A stretch of 64,000 bases of DNA, taken from positions 23,363 through 87,362 of the forward strand of contig JANWZO010000012.1 in assembly GCA_025054615.1 (NCBI GenBank), in the 5' to 3' direction. This DNA is from Kiritimatiellia bacterium. Lineage in GTDB: Bacteria > Verrucomicrobiota > Kiritimatiellia > CAIVKH01. The notes under the pieces were generated by a model. It worked only from the letters and a program-made list of their open reading frames with translations, had not been told where the DNA came from and ran no database searches. Both the position numbers and the translations under genes were made by a program. This document shows, piece after piece, positions 49,789-64,000 of the stretch. Each line of letters opens with the position of its first letter. Position 1 is the stretch's first letter.

Positions 49789-50262
49789 ATGAAAAGAACG
49801 GTCGTGCTGGCTTGGGGAAATGACTTCCACCGAGACGATGGCGCCGGCCGCGCGGCCGCACAGCGTCTGCGGCAGATTCGCCTGCCGGGGGTGGAAGTGC
49901 ACGATTTCAACCAGCTCGTTCCGGAACATGCCGAGCTGTTGGTCGGCGCGGACCGGGTGATTTTTCTGGACGCCTATCCCGCGAGTTCAGGGGCCGAGCC
50001 GATGTTGCTGCCGCTTCGCGACCAGCGGGTGTTCGAACTGCCCCGTTCTTGTTTCGGGCACGCGCTGCAGCCGACGGAGGTGGCCGCGCTGGCGGAAATG
50101 CTGTTCGGGGCATCAGCGGAAATGTGGCTGGGGGCGATCCCGGGCGTGGATTTTGAACTGGGTGAAGGCTTGTCAGAGACGGCCCGCCGAGGCGTTGAGA
50201 CACTGCTCGAAGAGATTGAGGCACTGATCAGGCACGATCATCCTGCAGCCGCTCGTATCTAA
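49789..50262 (+). CDS. hydrogenase maturation protease-family protein (orphan)
   Basis: A 157-aa HycI/HyaD/HoxW-type protease of the M52 fold, which trims the C-terminus of NiFe-hydrogenase large subunits. The nickel-site residues fit: Asp16 in GNDFHRDDGAG, Asp61 in VIFLDAYP and His91 in FGHALQPTE. No hydrogenase or hyp gene lies in the window, so the substrate is elsewhere or different. GTAGGGT and GGTGGAAG are just upstream of the ATG. The neighbour gyrB gives no functional hint. Confidence 0.8.
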   Translation: MKRTVVLAWGNDFHRDDGAGRAAAQRLRQIRLPGVEVHDFNQLVPEHAELLVGADRVIFLDAYPASSGAEPMLLPLRDQRVFELPRSCFGHALQPTEVAALAEMLFGASAEMWLGAIPGVDFELGEGLSETARRGVETLLEEIEALIRHDHPAAARI

Positions 50263-50347
50263 CGCTTCAAAACGGCTGCATTCACGAGCGAATTCGCCTC
50301 ATCTGCGCTCACTTGAGGCGTTGCATTTCGTGGCCCAGCTATGGTAA

Positions 50348-52861
<2,514 letters not shown>

Positions 52862-52930
52862 GTCAGCGTAAGCCGGCTCCACCGCCGAACGCCGCCCCAT
52901 GGTCACCTAGCCAATCGGACCCAACGCCCC

Positions 52931-55378
<2,448 letters not shown>

Positions 55379-55515
55379 CGCGAAGGCATCTACGGGACAC
55401 GGCGCAACAAGCTAGAGTCGAGACCAACCCAAAAACGCAAAGCTCCGAAGCAGCCGCCTAAGCGCGGGGATCCTACCGCGGCGGGACCGCGCTAATTCCG
55501 ATCAGCGCGCCCGAC

Positions 55516-56979
55516 CTACACCCGCGGCAGATCGTGACCCACTTTGGTCGGCAACAGTGAGTATCCCATGAGCCACTGATCCACGCCTCGGGCGCATTCC
55601 CGACCCTCCGAAATGGCCCAAACAATCAGGGACTGGCCCCGGCGCGCATCGCCCGCCGCAAAGACGCCGGGCACTGACGTCGCGTAATGGTCGTTCGTCT
55701 TCACGTTGCCCCGGGCATCGAGTTCGCAGCCGAGCTGGCTGACGATGCTGTCGGTTTCCGGGCCGAGAAATCCGAGCGCCAGAAGAACCAGCTCGGCCGG
55801 CCAGATTTTTTCTGAACCCGGCACTTCTTCCATTTTGGGCGGACCGCCGCCCGGGGATGGCACCCATCTGACATCGACCGTCTTGAGGTGCGTCACCCGG
55901 CCGTTTTCACCTATGAATTCCTTGGTTGAAATGGAGAAGACACGCTCGCAGCCCTCGTCATGGGAAGTGCTGATGCGGAGGCGCATCGGATAATACGGCC
56001 ACGGCTGATGCTCGGGTCGGGATTTCGGCGGCATGGGCAGCAGTTCAAAATTGGTCACTGACCGAGCGCCCTGGCGGATGGCTGTGCCAATGCAGTCGCT
56101 GCCGGTGTCGCCGCCGCCAATCACAATCACGTGCTTTCCGGTGGCTACAATCTGATTGGGAACATGATCGCCGGCGACGATACGATTTTGTTGCGGCAAA
56201 AATTCCATTGCAAGGTGGATGCCCGAAAGATGCCGACCGGGAATGTTCAGATCGCGGCCACGAGTGGCGCCGATGGCCAGAACAATCGCATCATATTCTC
56301 GGCGGAGCTGCTCGCCGGTGATATCGGTTCCGACGCGCACGCCCGGTTTGAAGACGATGCCTTCCGCCTCCATCTGCGCGAGCCGGCGGTCGACCACCCA
56401 CTTCTCCATTTTGAAGTCGGGGATTCCGTATCGCAGCAGGCCGCCGATGCGGTCATCCCGCTCAAACACGGTGACGGTATGGCCTGCGCGATTTAGCTGC
56501 TGGGCGCAGGCAAGGCCGGCGGGTCCCGAACCGACCACCGCAATCTTTTTGCCCGTGCGCCGGGCAGGCGGCTCGGGCTTGACCCAACCCTCAGCAAATG
56601 CGCGTTCAATAATCTCTTTCTCAATCTGCTCAATCGTCACCGGCGGCTCATTGATCCCCAGCACGCAGGCTTCTTCGCAGGGCGCGGGGCAGAGCCGGCC
56701 CGTGAATTCGGGGAAATTGTTGGTGGCGTGAAGGCGGTCGATGGCTTCGCGCCAGCGCCCGCGATACACGAGGTCGTTCCAATCGGGGATGATGTTCCCG
56801 AGGGGGCATCCGGTATGGCAGAACGGAACCCCGCAGTCCATGCATCGGGCCGCCTGCTGCTTTACCTTTTCCTCCGGGAATGGTTCGTAGAACTCGCGAA
56901 AAAATTTTACCCGTTCCGAGGGCGGAATTTTGTGAGGCAATTCCCGAGTATATTCCTTGAATCCTGTTACCTTGCCCAT
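55516..56979 (-). CDS. gltD: glutamate synthase small subunit
   Basis: A 487-aa flavoprotein that passes NADPH electrons to the large subunit. N-terminal iron-sulphur cysteines occur in two groups (Cys46, Cys49, Cys54, Cys58; then Cys97, Cys101, Cys105). The FAD site is GSGPAG (150-155) and the NADPH site GGGDTG (288-293). The ATG at 56979 is chosen because the longer open frame runs into gltB. It follows gltB by 95 bp. Confidence 0.96.
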   Translation of the reverse strand: MGKVTGFKEYTRELPHKIPPSERVKFFREFYEPFPEEKVKQQAARCMDCGVPFCHTGCPLGNIIPDWNDLVYRGRWREAIDRLHATNNFPEFTGRLCPAPCEEACVLGINEPPVTIEQIEKEIIERAFAEGWVKPEPPARRTGKKIAVVGSGPAGLACAQQLNRAGHTVTVFERDDRIGGLLRYGIPDFKMEKWVVDRRLAQMEAEGIVFKPGVRVGTDITGEQLRREYDAIVLAIGATRGRDLNIPGRHLSGIHLAMEFLPQQNRIVAGDHVPNQIVATGKHVIVIGGGDTGSDCIGTAIRQGARSVTNFELLPMPPKSRPEHQPWPYYPMRLRISTSHDEGCERVFSISTKEFIGENGRVTHLKTVDVRWVPSPGGGPPKMEEVPGSEKIWPAELVLLALGFLGPETDSIVSQLGCELDARGNVKTNDHYATSVPGVFAAGDARRGQSLIVWAISEGRECARGVDQWLMGYSLLPTKVGHDLPRV

Positions 56980-57074
56980 ACGTCCTCTTCGGTGAATTGG
57001 AGCCTGTCTCGTGAGATGCGGATCGCTGCTGAACCGCCTGAAATCTCTACGACGACGAGGTCGGCCACGTCCCG

Positions 57075-60000
57075 TCAAACGGCGGCCATCTGCAATTCCT
57101 CCTGCGCCATTTTGGCCAGGGCGCGCTTGTAGTCGTGAGGCATGACTTTGACGAACCGGCTCAGGATCGCCGGCCACTCGGCCAGGACCCGCTTTGCAAC
57201 CTCGCTGTCTGTGTAGGCGAGGTGATCCTCGATCAAGGCGCGAACGAACGCAATTTCGCCCTCTTCTTCCAAGGCCTCGACGCCGACCATTTCCCGGTTC
57301 AATCGATAGCGGACAAAATCCCCCTCTTCGTCGAGCACATAGGCGATGCCGCCGGACATGCCCGCAGCAAAATTGCGGCCGGTCCTGCCCAAAACGACGA
57401 CGCGACCGCCCGTCATATATTCGCAACCGTGGTCGCCGACGCCCTCGACGACCGCCACGACACCGCTGTTTCGGACGCAAAAACGCTCCCCCGCAACCCC
57501 ACGGATAAAGGCCTTGCCCTTGATGGCCCCATAGAATGCGACATTCCCGATGATAATGTTCTCCTCCGCCCGGAAGGTGGATTCGCGCGGCGGCCGGATG
57601 GTGAGCTTTGCGCCGGAAAGTCCTTTTCCGAAATAGTCGTTGGCATCGCCCTCGACGTGGAAGGTGAGGCCCGGAGCGCCAAACGCGCAGAAACTTTGTC
57701 CAGCAGAGCCCTTCGCGCGGATCACGATGGTGTCCTCCGGCAGGCCGGCCGAGCCATACTTCTTCGAGATACGCCAGCTCAACATCGTGCCGACCGTGCG
57801 GTTCACATTCCGGATCTCCTGCTCGAATTCTACGCGTTCGCCGCGCTCGAGGGCGGGCCACGCCTTCTTGATGAGGACGTGGTCAAGCGCCTTGTCCAGG
57901 TTATGATTTTGCTTCTGGCTGCAATATCGGCCAACGTGCGGAGGCACCTTGGGATCGTACAGAATGGCCGAGAGGTCGATCCCCTTGGCCTTCCAGTGAT
58001 CGATGGCCTTGCGCATGTCGAGCCGGTGCACCTGGCCGACCATTTCATTCACGGTTCGGTATCCGAGCCGCGCCATGATGGCCCGCAACTCTTCAGCGAC
58101 GAACCGGAAGAAATTGATGACGTGTTCCGGTGTTCCCGCGAATTTCTTTCTTAGATCCGGATCTTGGGTGGCGATGCCGACGGGGCAGGTATTCAAGTGG
58201 CACACCCGCATCATGATACAACCCAACGAAATGAGGGGCGCGGTCGAAAAGCCGAACTCTTCTGCCCCCAATAGGCAGGCGATCGCCACATCTCGGCCCG
58301 TCATCAGCTTGCCGTCGCATTCGACGACAATCCGGCTGCGCAGGTCATTCAACACCAGGGTCTGCTGGGTTTCCGCAAGACCCAGCTCCCAGGGCAGGCC
58401 TGCGTGTTTGAGGGAGGTCTCCGGGGACGCGCCCGTCCCGCCATCGTATCCGCTGATGAGCACGACGTCAGCCTTGCCCTTGGATACACCTGCGGCGATG
58501 GTGCCCACGCCCACCTCGGAAACCAGCTTCACGCTAATGCGGGCCTCCGGATTGGCGTTTTTGAGGTCGTGGATCAACTGAGCCAGATCTTCGATCGAAT
58601 AGATGTCGTGGTGAGGCGGTGGTGAAATCAGTTGAACCCACGGCGTGGAATGCCGCGTCTTGGCGATCCACGGATAAACCTTTTCCGCGGGGAGCTGACC
58701 GCCCTCACCAGGTTTGGCCCCCTGGGCCATTTTGATCTGCAATTCCTTGGCGTTTGCCAGATAGTGGCTGGTCACGCCAAAGCGGCCTGAGGCCACTTGC
58801 TTGATGGCGCTGCTCCGCGAATCGCCGTTCGGGAGCGGAATGTAACGCTCTTCGTCCTCGCCTCCCTCCCCCGAATTGCTCTTGCCGCCGATCCGATTCA
58901 TCGCGATGGCCAGGGTCTCATGAGCCTCCTGGCTGATGGAGCCGTAGGACATGGCGCCGGTCTTGAAGCGCTTCACGATCTCGGTCCAAGGTTCGACCTC
59001 TTCGATCGGGATTGAGCGGGACGGATCCTCTTTGAATTCGAGGAGACCGCGAATCGTCATCAATTCGCGGGACTGGTCATTGACCAGTTTCGCATACTGT
59101 TCGTAGGTCTGGACCTTGCCGGTGCGGACGGCCTCCTGCAATTTGGCGATTACGAGCGGTTGCAGCAGATGTCGTTCGCCCGTTCGGCGCCACTGGTATA
59201 GCCCGCCGACATCCAGTTCGAGGGTCTCCGGCACGTGAACCGGCGGATAGGCGCGCTCATGGCGCATCTTGACTTCGCGCGCGATCGTGTCGAGATCAGC
59301 GCCCTGAATCCGCGACGCTGTCCATGTGAAATATTTGTCGATCACGGAAGAATTCAGCCCCACGGCTTCGAACTGCTGCGCACCCTTGTAGCTCTGCAGC
59401 GTGGAGATACCCATTTTGGACATCACCTTCAGGACGCCTTTGTTGATCGCCTTAATGAAGTTTTTCTTCGCGGTCGGGTAGTCGACATCGATCATCTTTT
59501 GATCGACCATGTCGTGGAGGGTTTCGAAGGCGAGATACGGATTGATCGCGCTTGCTCCGTAACCGAACAGGCAGGCGAAATGATGCACTTCGCGCGGCTC
59601 GGCGCTTTCGATCACCAGGCCGCAGCGCTCGCGAAGCCCCGTGCGGATCAGATGGTGATGCACGCCGGAACAGGCCAAGAGCGCTGGAATGGGGGCCAGT
59701 TCGCGGCCGGCTGTACGGTCCGAAAGGATGATGATCTCGTATCCGCCGAGGATCGCGCTTTCGGCGGCGCGGCAAAGCCCGTCCATTGCCTCTTCCAGCG
59801 CCCGCCCGCCGCCGTCGGGGTCGAACACCATCGGGAGGGTGATGGATGAGATGCCGACATCCTCGATTTCGCGAATCCGCTCCAAATCCTCATTCGTCAA
59901 AATAGGCTGCTGCAGGCTGAGCTGATGACAGTGTTCGGGCGTCTCGGCGAGAAGATTGCGAGCGGACCCGATGCTCGTGGCCATCGATGTGACCAGTTCC

Positions 60001-61628
60001 TCGCGGATAGCGTCGAGCGGCGGATTGGTGACCTGCGCGAATAGTTGTTTGAAGTAGTAGTACAGCAAATGCGGACGGTCCGAGAGAACGGCCAAGGGCG
60101 TATCGATCCCCATCGAGCCCACAGCCTCCTGGCCGGTCTTCGCCATGGGCGCCATGACAATCCGCAAATCCTCGAGCGTATACCCGTAAAGGTTCTGCAG
60201 CGTGATCAGCTTGTCCTGCAACGTCGGCGGGGGATTGCGCGGCGGGGGCAGATGGTCAAGCCGCACCATGTGCTTCTTCAACCATTCGCCGTAGGGACGA
60301 CGCGAAGCCAGCTCGTGCTTGATTTCATCGTCCTCCACGATGCGCCCTTTGGACATGTCGATCAGGAACATGCGCCCCGGCTGCAGGCGGCCCTTGAGAG
60401 CAACATTCGCGGGGTCGACTTCCAAAACGCCGGTCTCCGAGCCCATGATCACGAATCCATCCTTCGTAACCAGGTAGCGAGAGGGCCGCAGACCGTTACG
60501 GTCGAGCACCGCGCCCACGCAGGTGCCGTCGGAGAAGGGAATGGATGCCGGGCCGTCCCACGGCTCAATCAGGCATGCGTGAAATTCGTAATAGGCGCGC
60601 TTTTCCTCGCTCATCGTTTCGTGATTCTGCCACGCCTCGGGGATCAGCATCGACATGACGTGAGGTAGGGAGCGGCCTGCGAGGTGAAGCAACTCGACAA
60701 CATTGTCCAGAATAGCGGAGTCGCTGGCGCCAGGCGTCGCGATGGGGAAGAGCTTGTGGAGATCGTCGCCAAATAAGGGGCTATGGAATACCCGCTGGCG
60801 GGCGGTCAACCAGTTGACATTTCCGCGTAGAGTGTTGATTTCGCCATTGTGGCAGAGATAGCGGAAAGGCTGCGCAAGGTCCCAGGTGGGAAAGGTGTTA
60901 GTGCTGTACCGCTGGTGGACCAGCGCCATCGCGCTTTCGAGATCCGGGTCCGTGAGGTCGGGTAGGAACGGCTCGATCTGATCCGCCAGCATCAGCCCCT
61001 TGTAGACGATTGTTCGGCTGGATAGGCTGGGCACGTAAAAATATTTTTTCTCTTTCAGGGACGATTCGCGGATCGTCTTCTCCATCACCTTGCGGATGAC
61101 GTAAAGCTTCCGCTCAAAATGCATCTGATCCTTGATGCCCTTTCCGCGCCCGATGAAGATCTGATAGATATCCGGCTCGACCGCGCGGGCCAGGTCGCCA
61201 AGCACCTCGTTGTTCTGCGGCACCTTTCGCCAACCGAGAAAGGTCTGCTTCTCCTCTCGGGTCACCCGCTCAAAAAGCTCCATGCAATACGCCCGCTCGC
61301 CCGGATCACGCGGCAGGAAGACCAGCCCAGCCCCATATTCCGTCTCCGGGGGCAGCGTGAAGCCCAGACCGGAGGTCACCTTGCGAAGAAACCGGTCCGG
61401 GATTTGCATGAGAATGCCCGCGCCGTCACCGGTTTTTTCATCGCAGCCACACGCGCCGCGATGGGACAGGTTTTCGAGGATTTTGAGGGCTTTGTGGATG
61501 ACGTCGTGCGATTTGATGCCCTTCAGGTTGCACACCATACCGACGCCGCAGGAATCGTGCTCGTACTCGGGGCTGTACAGCCCCTGCCGACCCGGCGACA
61601 AATCCCGTTGACCGTCCCTGTCTTTCAT
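57075..61628 (-). CDS. gltB: glutamate synthase large subunit
   Basis: A 1517-aa enzyme making two glutamates from glutamine and 2-oxoglutarate. A 26-residue propeptide precedes nucleophile Cys27 (HDSCGVG) of the class II glutaminase domain. The FMN synthase barrel contains [11 protein letters not shown], and the 3Fe-4S cluster cysteines lie in [14 protein letters not shown]. The C-terminal GxG-rich beta-helix ends the protein. ATG 61628 with AAGGG upstream is preferred over the frame start at 61667. It is followed by gltD and preceded by purF. Confidence 0.97.
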   Translation of the reverse strand: MKDRDGQRDLSPGRQGLYSPEYEHDSCGVGMVCNLKGIKSHDVIHKALKILENLSHRGACGCDEKTGDGAGILMQIPDRFLRKVTSGLGFTLPPETEYGAGLVFLPRDPGERAYCMELFERVTREEKQTFLGWRKVPQNNEVLGDLARAVEPDIYQIFIGRGKGIKDQMHFERKLYVIRKVMEKTIRESSLKEKKYFYVPSLSSRTIVYKGLMLADQIEPFLPDLTDPDLESAMALVHQRYSTNTFPTWDLAQPFRYLCHNGEINTLRGNVNWLTARQRVFHSPLFGDDLHKLFPIATPGASDSAILDNVVELLHLAGRSLPHVMSMLIPEAWQNHETMSEEKRAYYEFHACLIEPWDGPASIPFSDGTCVGAVLDRNGLRPSRYLVTKDGFVIMGSETGVLEVDPANVALKGRLQPGRMFLIDMSKGRIVEDDEIKHELASRRPYGEWLKKHMVRLDHLPPPRNPPPTLQDKLITLQNLYGYTLEDLRIVMAPMAKTGQEAVGSMGIDTPLAVLSDRPHLLYYYFKQLFAQVTNPPLDAIREELVTSMATSIGSARNLLAETPEHCHQLSLQQPILTNEDLERIREIEDVGISSITLPMVFDPDGGGRALEEAMDGLCRAAESAILGGYEIIILSDRTAGRELAPIPALLACSGVHHHLIRTGLRERCGLVIESAEPREVHHFACLFGYGASAINPYLAFETLHDMVDQKMIDVDYPTAKKNFIKAINKGVLKVMSKMGISTLQSYKGAQQFEAVGLNSSVIDKYFTWTASRIQGADLDTIAREVKMRHERAYPPVHVPETLELDVGGLYQWRRTGERHLLQPLVIAKLQEAVRTGKVQTYEQYAKLVNDQSRELMTIRGLLEFKEDPSRSIPIEEVEPWTEIVKRFKTGAMSYGSISQEAHETLAIAMNRIGGKSNSGEGGEDEERYIPLPNGDSRSSAIKQVASGRFGVTSHYLANAKELQIKMAQGAKPGEGGQLPAEKVYPWIAKTRHSTPWVQLISPPPHHDIYSIEDLAQLIHDLKNANPEARISVKLVSEVGVGTIAAGVSKGKADVVLISGYDGGTGASPETSLKHAGLPWELGLAETQQTLVLNDLRSRIVVECDGKLMTGRDVAIACLLGAEEFGFSTAPLISLGCIMMRVCHLNTCPVGIATQDPDLRKKFAGTPEHVINFFRFVAEELRAIMARLGYRTVNEMVGQVHRLDMRKAIDHWKAKGIDLSAILYDPKVPPHVGRYCSQKQNHNLDKALDHVLIKKAWPALERGERVEFEQEIRNVNRTVGTMLSWRISKKYGSAGLPEDTIVIRAKGSAGQSFCAFGAPGLTFHVEGDANDYFGKGLSGAKLTIRPPRESTFRAEENIIIGNVAFYGAIKGKAFIRGVAGERFCVRNSGVVAVVEGVGDHGCEYMTGGRVVVLGRTGRNFAAGMSGGIAYVLDEEGDFVRYRLNREMVGVEALEEEGEIAFVRALIEDHLAYTDSEVAKRVLAEWPAILSRFVKVMPHDYKRALAKMAQEELQMAAV

Positions 61629-61734
61629 TGTGCTACCCTTGTCTTTTTGCCTGTTTCCAGCGCACACGGCGCGGAACCTGGATCGCGTTCAAAAATTGCT
61701 GGAACATACGCGTTGACCGCTCCGCTTTCAATGC

Positions 61735-63162
61735 TCAAATCGGGGCGCCGCTCGGAATCTCGAGGCTGAATTTGTGGATATTTTCCTCGACCGCCACGGG
61801 ATAGCGCCCCGTAAAACAACCGGTGCAGAAATCTCCCGGGTGATCGACAGCAGACAGGAGCCCGTTCAGGCTAAGGTATCCAAGGGAATCTGCCCCGATA
61901 AACTTGCGGACCTGCTCCACATCTCGATCGGCGGCTACGAGCTCCTCGCGGGACGGAAAGTCGATTCCGAAGAAACAAGGATGCCGCGTCGGCGGGCACG
62001 AAATCCGGACATGTACCTCCGTTGCCCCCGCCTCGCGGAGGGCGCGAATTCGTCGGCGCGCGGTAGTGCCGCGAACGAGGGAATCATCGACCACGACCAC
62101 CCGCTTGTCGCGAACGACGCCGGGCACGACCGCCAGTTTCAGGTCCACGCTGCCTGCTCGCTGATCGGGCGTCGGCATGATGAAAGTCCGTCCCACGTAA
62201 TGGTTGCGAATGAATCCATAATCCAGCGGAATGCCGCTCTGTTGCGCGTAGCCCAGCGCGGCCGACATGCCGCTGTCAGGGATCGGCACGACAATATCCG
62301 CTTTCGCCGGCTGTTCGATGGCCAGCCGGCGGCCGAGCCGAATTCGAACCTCGTGGACACTCTGGCCGAAAATAAAGCTGTCCGGCCGGGCAAAGTACAC
62401 GTGCTCGAAAATGCACTGTCCCAGAGAGCCCGTGACCGGCTCGCAAAAAGTGCTGCTGCGAATGCCCCGCTCATCCACAACCACCAGCTCGCCTGGCAGG
62501 ACATCCCGAATGTACTCCGCGCCCATCTGGTCCAGCGCGCACGTTTCACTGGCAAATACGTAACCGCTTCCGAGTCTCCCTATGGAAAGGGGCCGAAACC
62601 CGTAGGGATCGCGTGCGGCCATCAAAGTGTCTTTCGTCATGATCAGAAATGAAAAGGCCCCTTGCAGTTCACCCAGGGCACGTTCGACGCGGCGGGGCCG
62701 ATTCCGAAACTGAGGGTCTGCGATCAGATGGAGGAGAATTTCGCTGTCCGTACTGGTCTGGAAGATCGCGCCCGCTTCCTGGTAATCTCGGCGCAATCTT
62801 TTGGCATTGGTCAAATTGCCGTTGTGGGCGATCGCCCAGATGCCATCGACACACTCCACCACCAGCGGCTGAACATTTTGCGGTCTCGGCGAACCGGTCG
62901 TGGAATAGCGGACGTGTCCGATGCCCAAATGACCCTGAAGGGACGATAATGGCTGCTGGGGCCGGTTGAACACTTCGCCCACCAAGCCCACGCCTTTGAT
63001 GGAGCGAACCTTGTCGCCGTTGCTGACGACGATCCCGGCGCCCTCCTGCCCGCGATGCTGCAAGGCAAAAAGGCCGGTGTAAATGACTTGTGGTGCATTT
63101 TCCACCCCAAAAACCCCAACCAATCCGCAGTAGTGACGCGGTTTTTCCCATAAGGCGCACAT
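61735..63162 (-). CDS. purF: amidophosphoribosyltransferase
   Basis: A 475-aa first enzyme of purine synthesis. An 11-residue propeptide precedes nucleophile Cys12 (HYCGLVGVFG) of the glutaminase domain. The PRPP loop is VVVVDDSLVRGTTARR. Cysteines in SCPPTRHPC and DFCTGC fit the 4Fe-4S site of B. subtilis-type enzymes, which are oxygen-sensitive. GAAAGGA precedes the ATG. It lies 106 bp upstream of gltB on the same strand; both use glutamine amide. Confidence 0.97.
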   Translation of the reverse strand: MCALWEKPRHYCGLVGVFGVENAPQVIYTGLFALQHRGQEGAGIVVSNGDKVRSIKGVGLVGEVFNRPQQPLSSLQGHLGIGHVRYSTTGSPRPQNVQPLVVECVDGIWAIAHNGNLTNAKRLRRDYQEAGAIFQTSTDSEILLHLIADPQFRNRPRRVERALGELQGAFSFLIMTKDTLMAARDPYGFRPLSIGRLGSGYVFASETCALDQMGAEYIRDVLPGELVVVDERGIRSSTFCEPVTGSLGQCIFEHVYFARPDSFIFGQSVHEVRIRLGRRLAIEQPAKADIVVPIPDSGMSAALGYAQQSGIPLDYGFIRNHYVGRTFIMPTPDQRAGSVDLKLAVVPGVVRDKRVVVVDDSLVRGTTARRRIRALREAGATEVHVRISCPPTRHPCFFGIDFPSREELVAADRDVEQVRKFIGADSLGYLSLNGLLSAVDHPGDFCTGCFTGRYPVAVEENIHKFSLEIPSGAPI

Positions 63163-63567
63163 GCAAAAATTCCTTTCGCAAGGATTCCAATCAAATCCTA
63201 ACGAAAAGGCAGATCAAATACAGCGAGAATCGTTCCAACAAACTAAAATTTTGCATCTAACTCGTAATAAACGACTTGAGAATAATACGAGATAGACTGT
63301 TTATACAATTTTGAATTTTCCATCGCGGACGCAATTACACTTTTGTAACTCGCTCGCTTCGCATGCTACGCGGCGAGGCGGAATCGGAGCGCCGTATTAC
63401 AGGGGAGATCGACGAGGGAGAGGCCTATCGGCTCTGTGCCAGGCAATTCAAATGGCGATAAATAATCGCCGAACCGGTTTGCGGCGCCAGTACCGAAGCA
63501 AAACAAAAGCCCCGCCCAAGGTTGTACGGGCGGGGCTTTCCCATGTGTAAGAATCTTGTCGTTACGA
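63163..63567. other. 405-bp intergenic region
   Basis: Bases 63163-63345 are A/T-rich and probably hold the purF promoter (no clear consensus pair found). A 32-codon frame (63363-63461, plus) and a longer overlapping frame at 63311-63550 exist, but neither looks like a gene. The right end holds the terminator of the barrel gene. No RNA gene was recognised. Confidence 0.5.
63501..63539 (-). terminator. intrinsic terminator of the barrel gene
   Basis: A 12-bp perfect stem (63506-63517 with 63528-63539, 10-nt loop) is followed on the minus strand by TTTTGTTTTG-like bases. It starts about 30 bases after the stop of the outer-membrane gene. Confidence 0.88.
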
Positions 63568-64000
63568 TCAGAACGAGTAGCTGGCGTTCACGCCGAATAC
63601 GAAGTGATCCGACTTTCCGAAATAAAGGCTATCATCGGAATCATCAACCGCGTCTTTGGCATCGCCCAACAGAGCTGAATAGCTGACGACCGGCTTGATC
63701 GTGAACGTCTCGTTCATCGCGATCGGCAGGCTGGCCGAAATGCTGTAATCGGTCAAACCCTCCGCTTTGCCAAAGTAGAAGTCACCCCAGTCGCTCGTCG
63801 CCGCGCCGAGGCTTGCGCCGAGGTCGAGCGATATGGAATCAGCGATGGAAACGCTATGGCTGATGCCCAGACTTCCGTAGAAACCTTCCGCCTCCTTGAA
63901 GTCGTAATTTACAGTCACGGTCGGCGACAGCAGCACATTTCCGAACCCGTAGCTGATAAAGGCTTCCCGGGTGTCATTCACCAAGGAGACATTCCCCTCA
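63568..64000 (-). CDS. outer-membrane beta-barrel protein, C-terminal part
   Basis: The frame is open to the right edge, so the N-terminus lies outside the window; about 144 residues are seen. It shows alternating hydrophobic/polar strands (VLLSPTVTVNYDF, GFYGSLGISHSV, SISLDLGASLGAA, TIKPVVSYSALLG, HFVFGVNASYSF) and ends in phenylalanine, the usual signal for barrel insertion. An internal acidic loop (DAVDDSDDS) could face outward. It resembles generic porin/TorF-like barrels; substrate unknown. Confidence 0.75.
   Translation of the reverse strand, partial: EGNVSLVNDTREAFISYGFGNVLLSPTVTVNYDFKEAEGFYGSLGISHSVSIADSISLDLGASLGAATSDWGDFYFGKAEGLTDYSISASLPIAMNETFTIKPVVSYSALLGDAKDAVDDSDDSLYFGKSDHFVFGVNASYSF

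Noticed and set aside
49777..49789. TAGGGT six bases before the maturation-protease ATG as a leaderless promoter
   Set aside because: No matching -35, and the same bases can serve as a weak ribosome site.
63311..63550. 79-codon plus-strand frame before the barrel terminator
   Set aside because: It runs through the terminator hairpin, has no ribosome site and no family likeness.

Overview
The window is GC-rich (about 60% by eye) and almost fully coding, with about 60 protein genes. I see no rRNA, tRNA, CRISPR array, prophage or insertion sequence. Gene families point to a PVC-superphylum bacterium, most likely in the Verrucomicrobiota/Kiritimatiellota. The pointers are a Minf_1886-family protein, the Verrucomicrobia-style C-terminus of the sugar dehydrogenase (a DPDGDGEPN motif followed by NHLEYLLKTQP), several GH57 enzymes with a DUF4912 protein, a small zinc-ribbon protein, and extragenic palindromes of the TTCCAT-N3-ATGGAA type. 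Genes for a haem A synthase, two-component signalling and an outer-membrane barrel fit a diderm cell with an aerobic respiratory branch.

Layout. 1-3.5 kb: end of a GH9-like secreted protein, a PhoR-type histidine kinase, a zinc-ribbon protein. 3.5-5.5 kb: an intergenic stretch with three DnaA-box matches, then an Lrp/AsnC regulator and aminotransferase pair. 5.5-10.5 kb: HNH protein, acidic zinc protein, a c-type-haem sugar dehydrogenase and a divergent NamZ-like muramidase. 10.5-14.6 kb: chaperone block dnaK-groES-groEL. 14.8-18.4 kb: mutY with a lipoprotein, a tail-anchored repeat protein, thioredoxin, a glycine-zipper lipoprotein. 18.4-22.9 kb: galE-cinA-thpR-recA and a bifunctional-nuclease-family protein. 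23-28 kb: an RND efflux operon carrying a PII-like protein, a DUF6132 membrane protein and a secreted YHS/TRASH-like protein. 28.1-32 kb: ctaA and alaS. 32-33.5 kb: three tandem Hsp20 genes. 33.7-40 kb: lipid-kinase-like gene with a secreted phosphoesterase, then Minf_1886, M16 protease, DUF1844, and a HIT gene with a small membrane protein. 40.2-43 kb: AsmA-like protein, rarA and a 5-formyl-THF cyclo-ligase that lacks a normal start codon. 43-49.3 kb: glycogen/alpha-glucan cluster (three GH57 genes and DUF4912). 49.8-55.4 kb: an orphan hydrogenase-maturation-type protease, then gyrB-gyrA. 55.5-63.2 kb: purF-gltB-gltD. 63.6 kb to the edge: end of an outer-membrane beta-barrel gene.

Most genes are housekeeping. 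The material worth a second look is mainly non-coding: a dispersed 65-bp three-palindrome element found three times with exactly conserved length, interleaved inverted repeats in the leader of the efflux operon, a DnaA-box cluster, and a motif shared by the dnaK and hsp20 leaders. On the protein side the notable items are the efflux operon's unusual small partners, the GH57/DUF4912 cluster, the cyclo-ligase start, and the orphan maturation protease.
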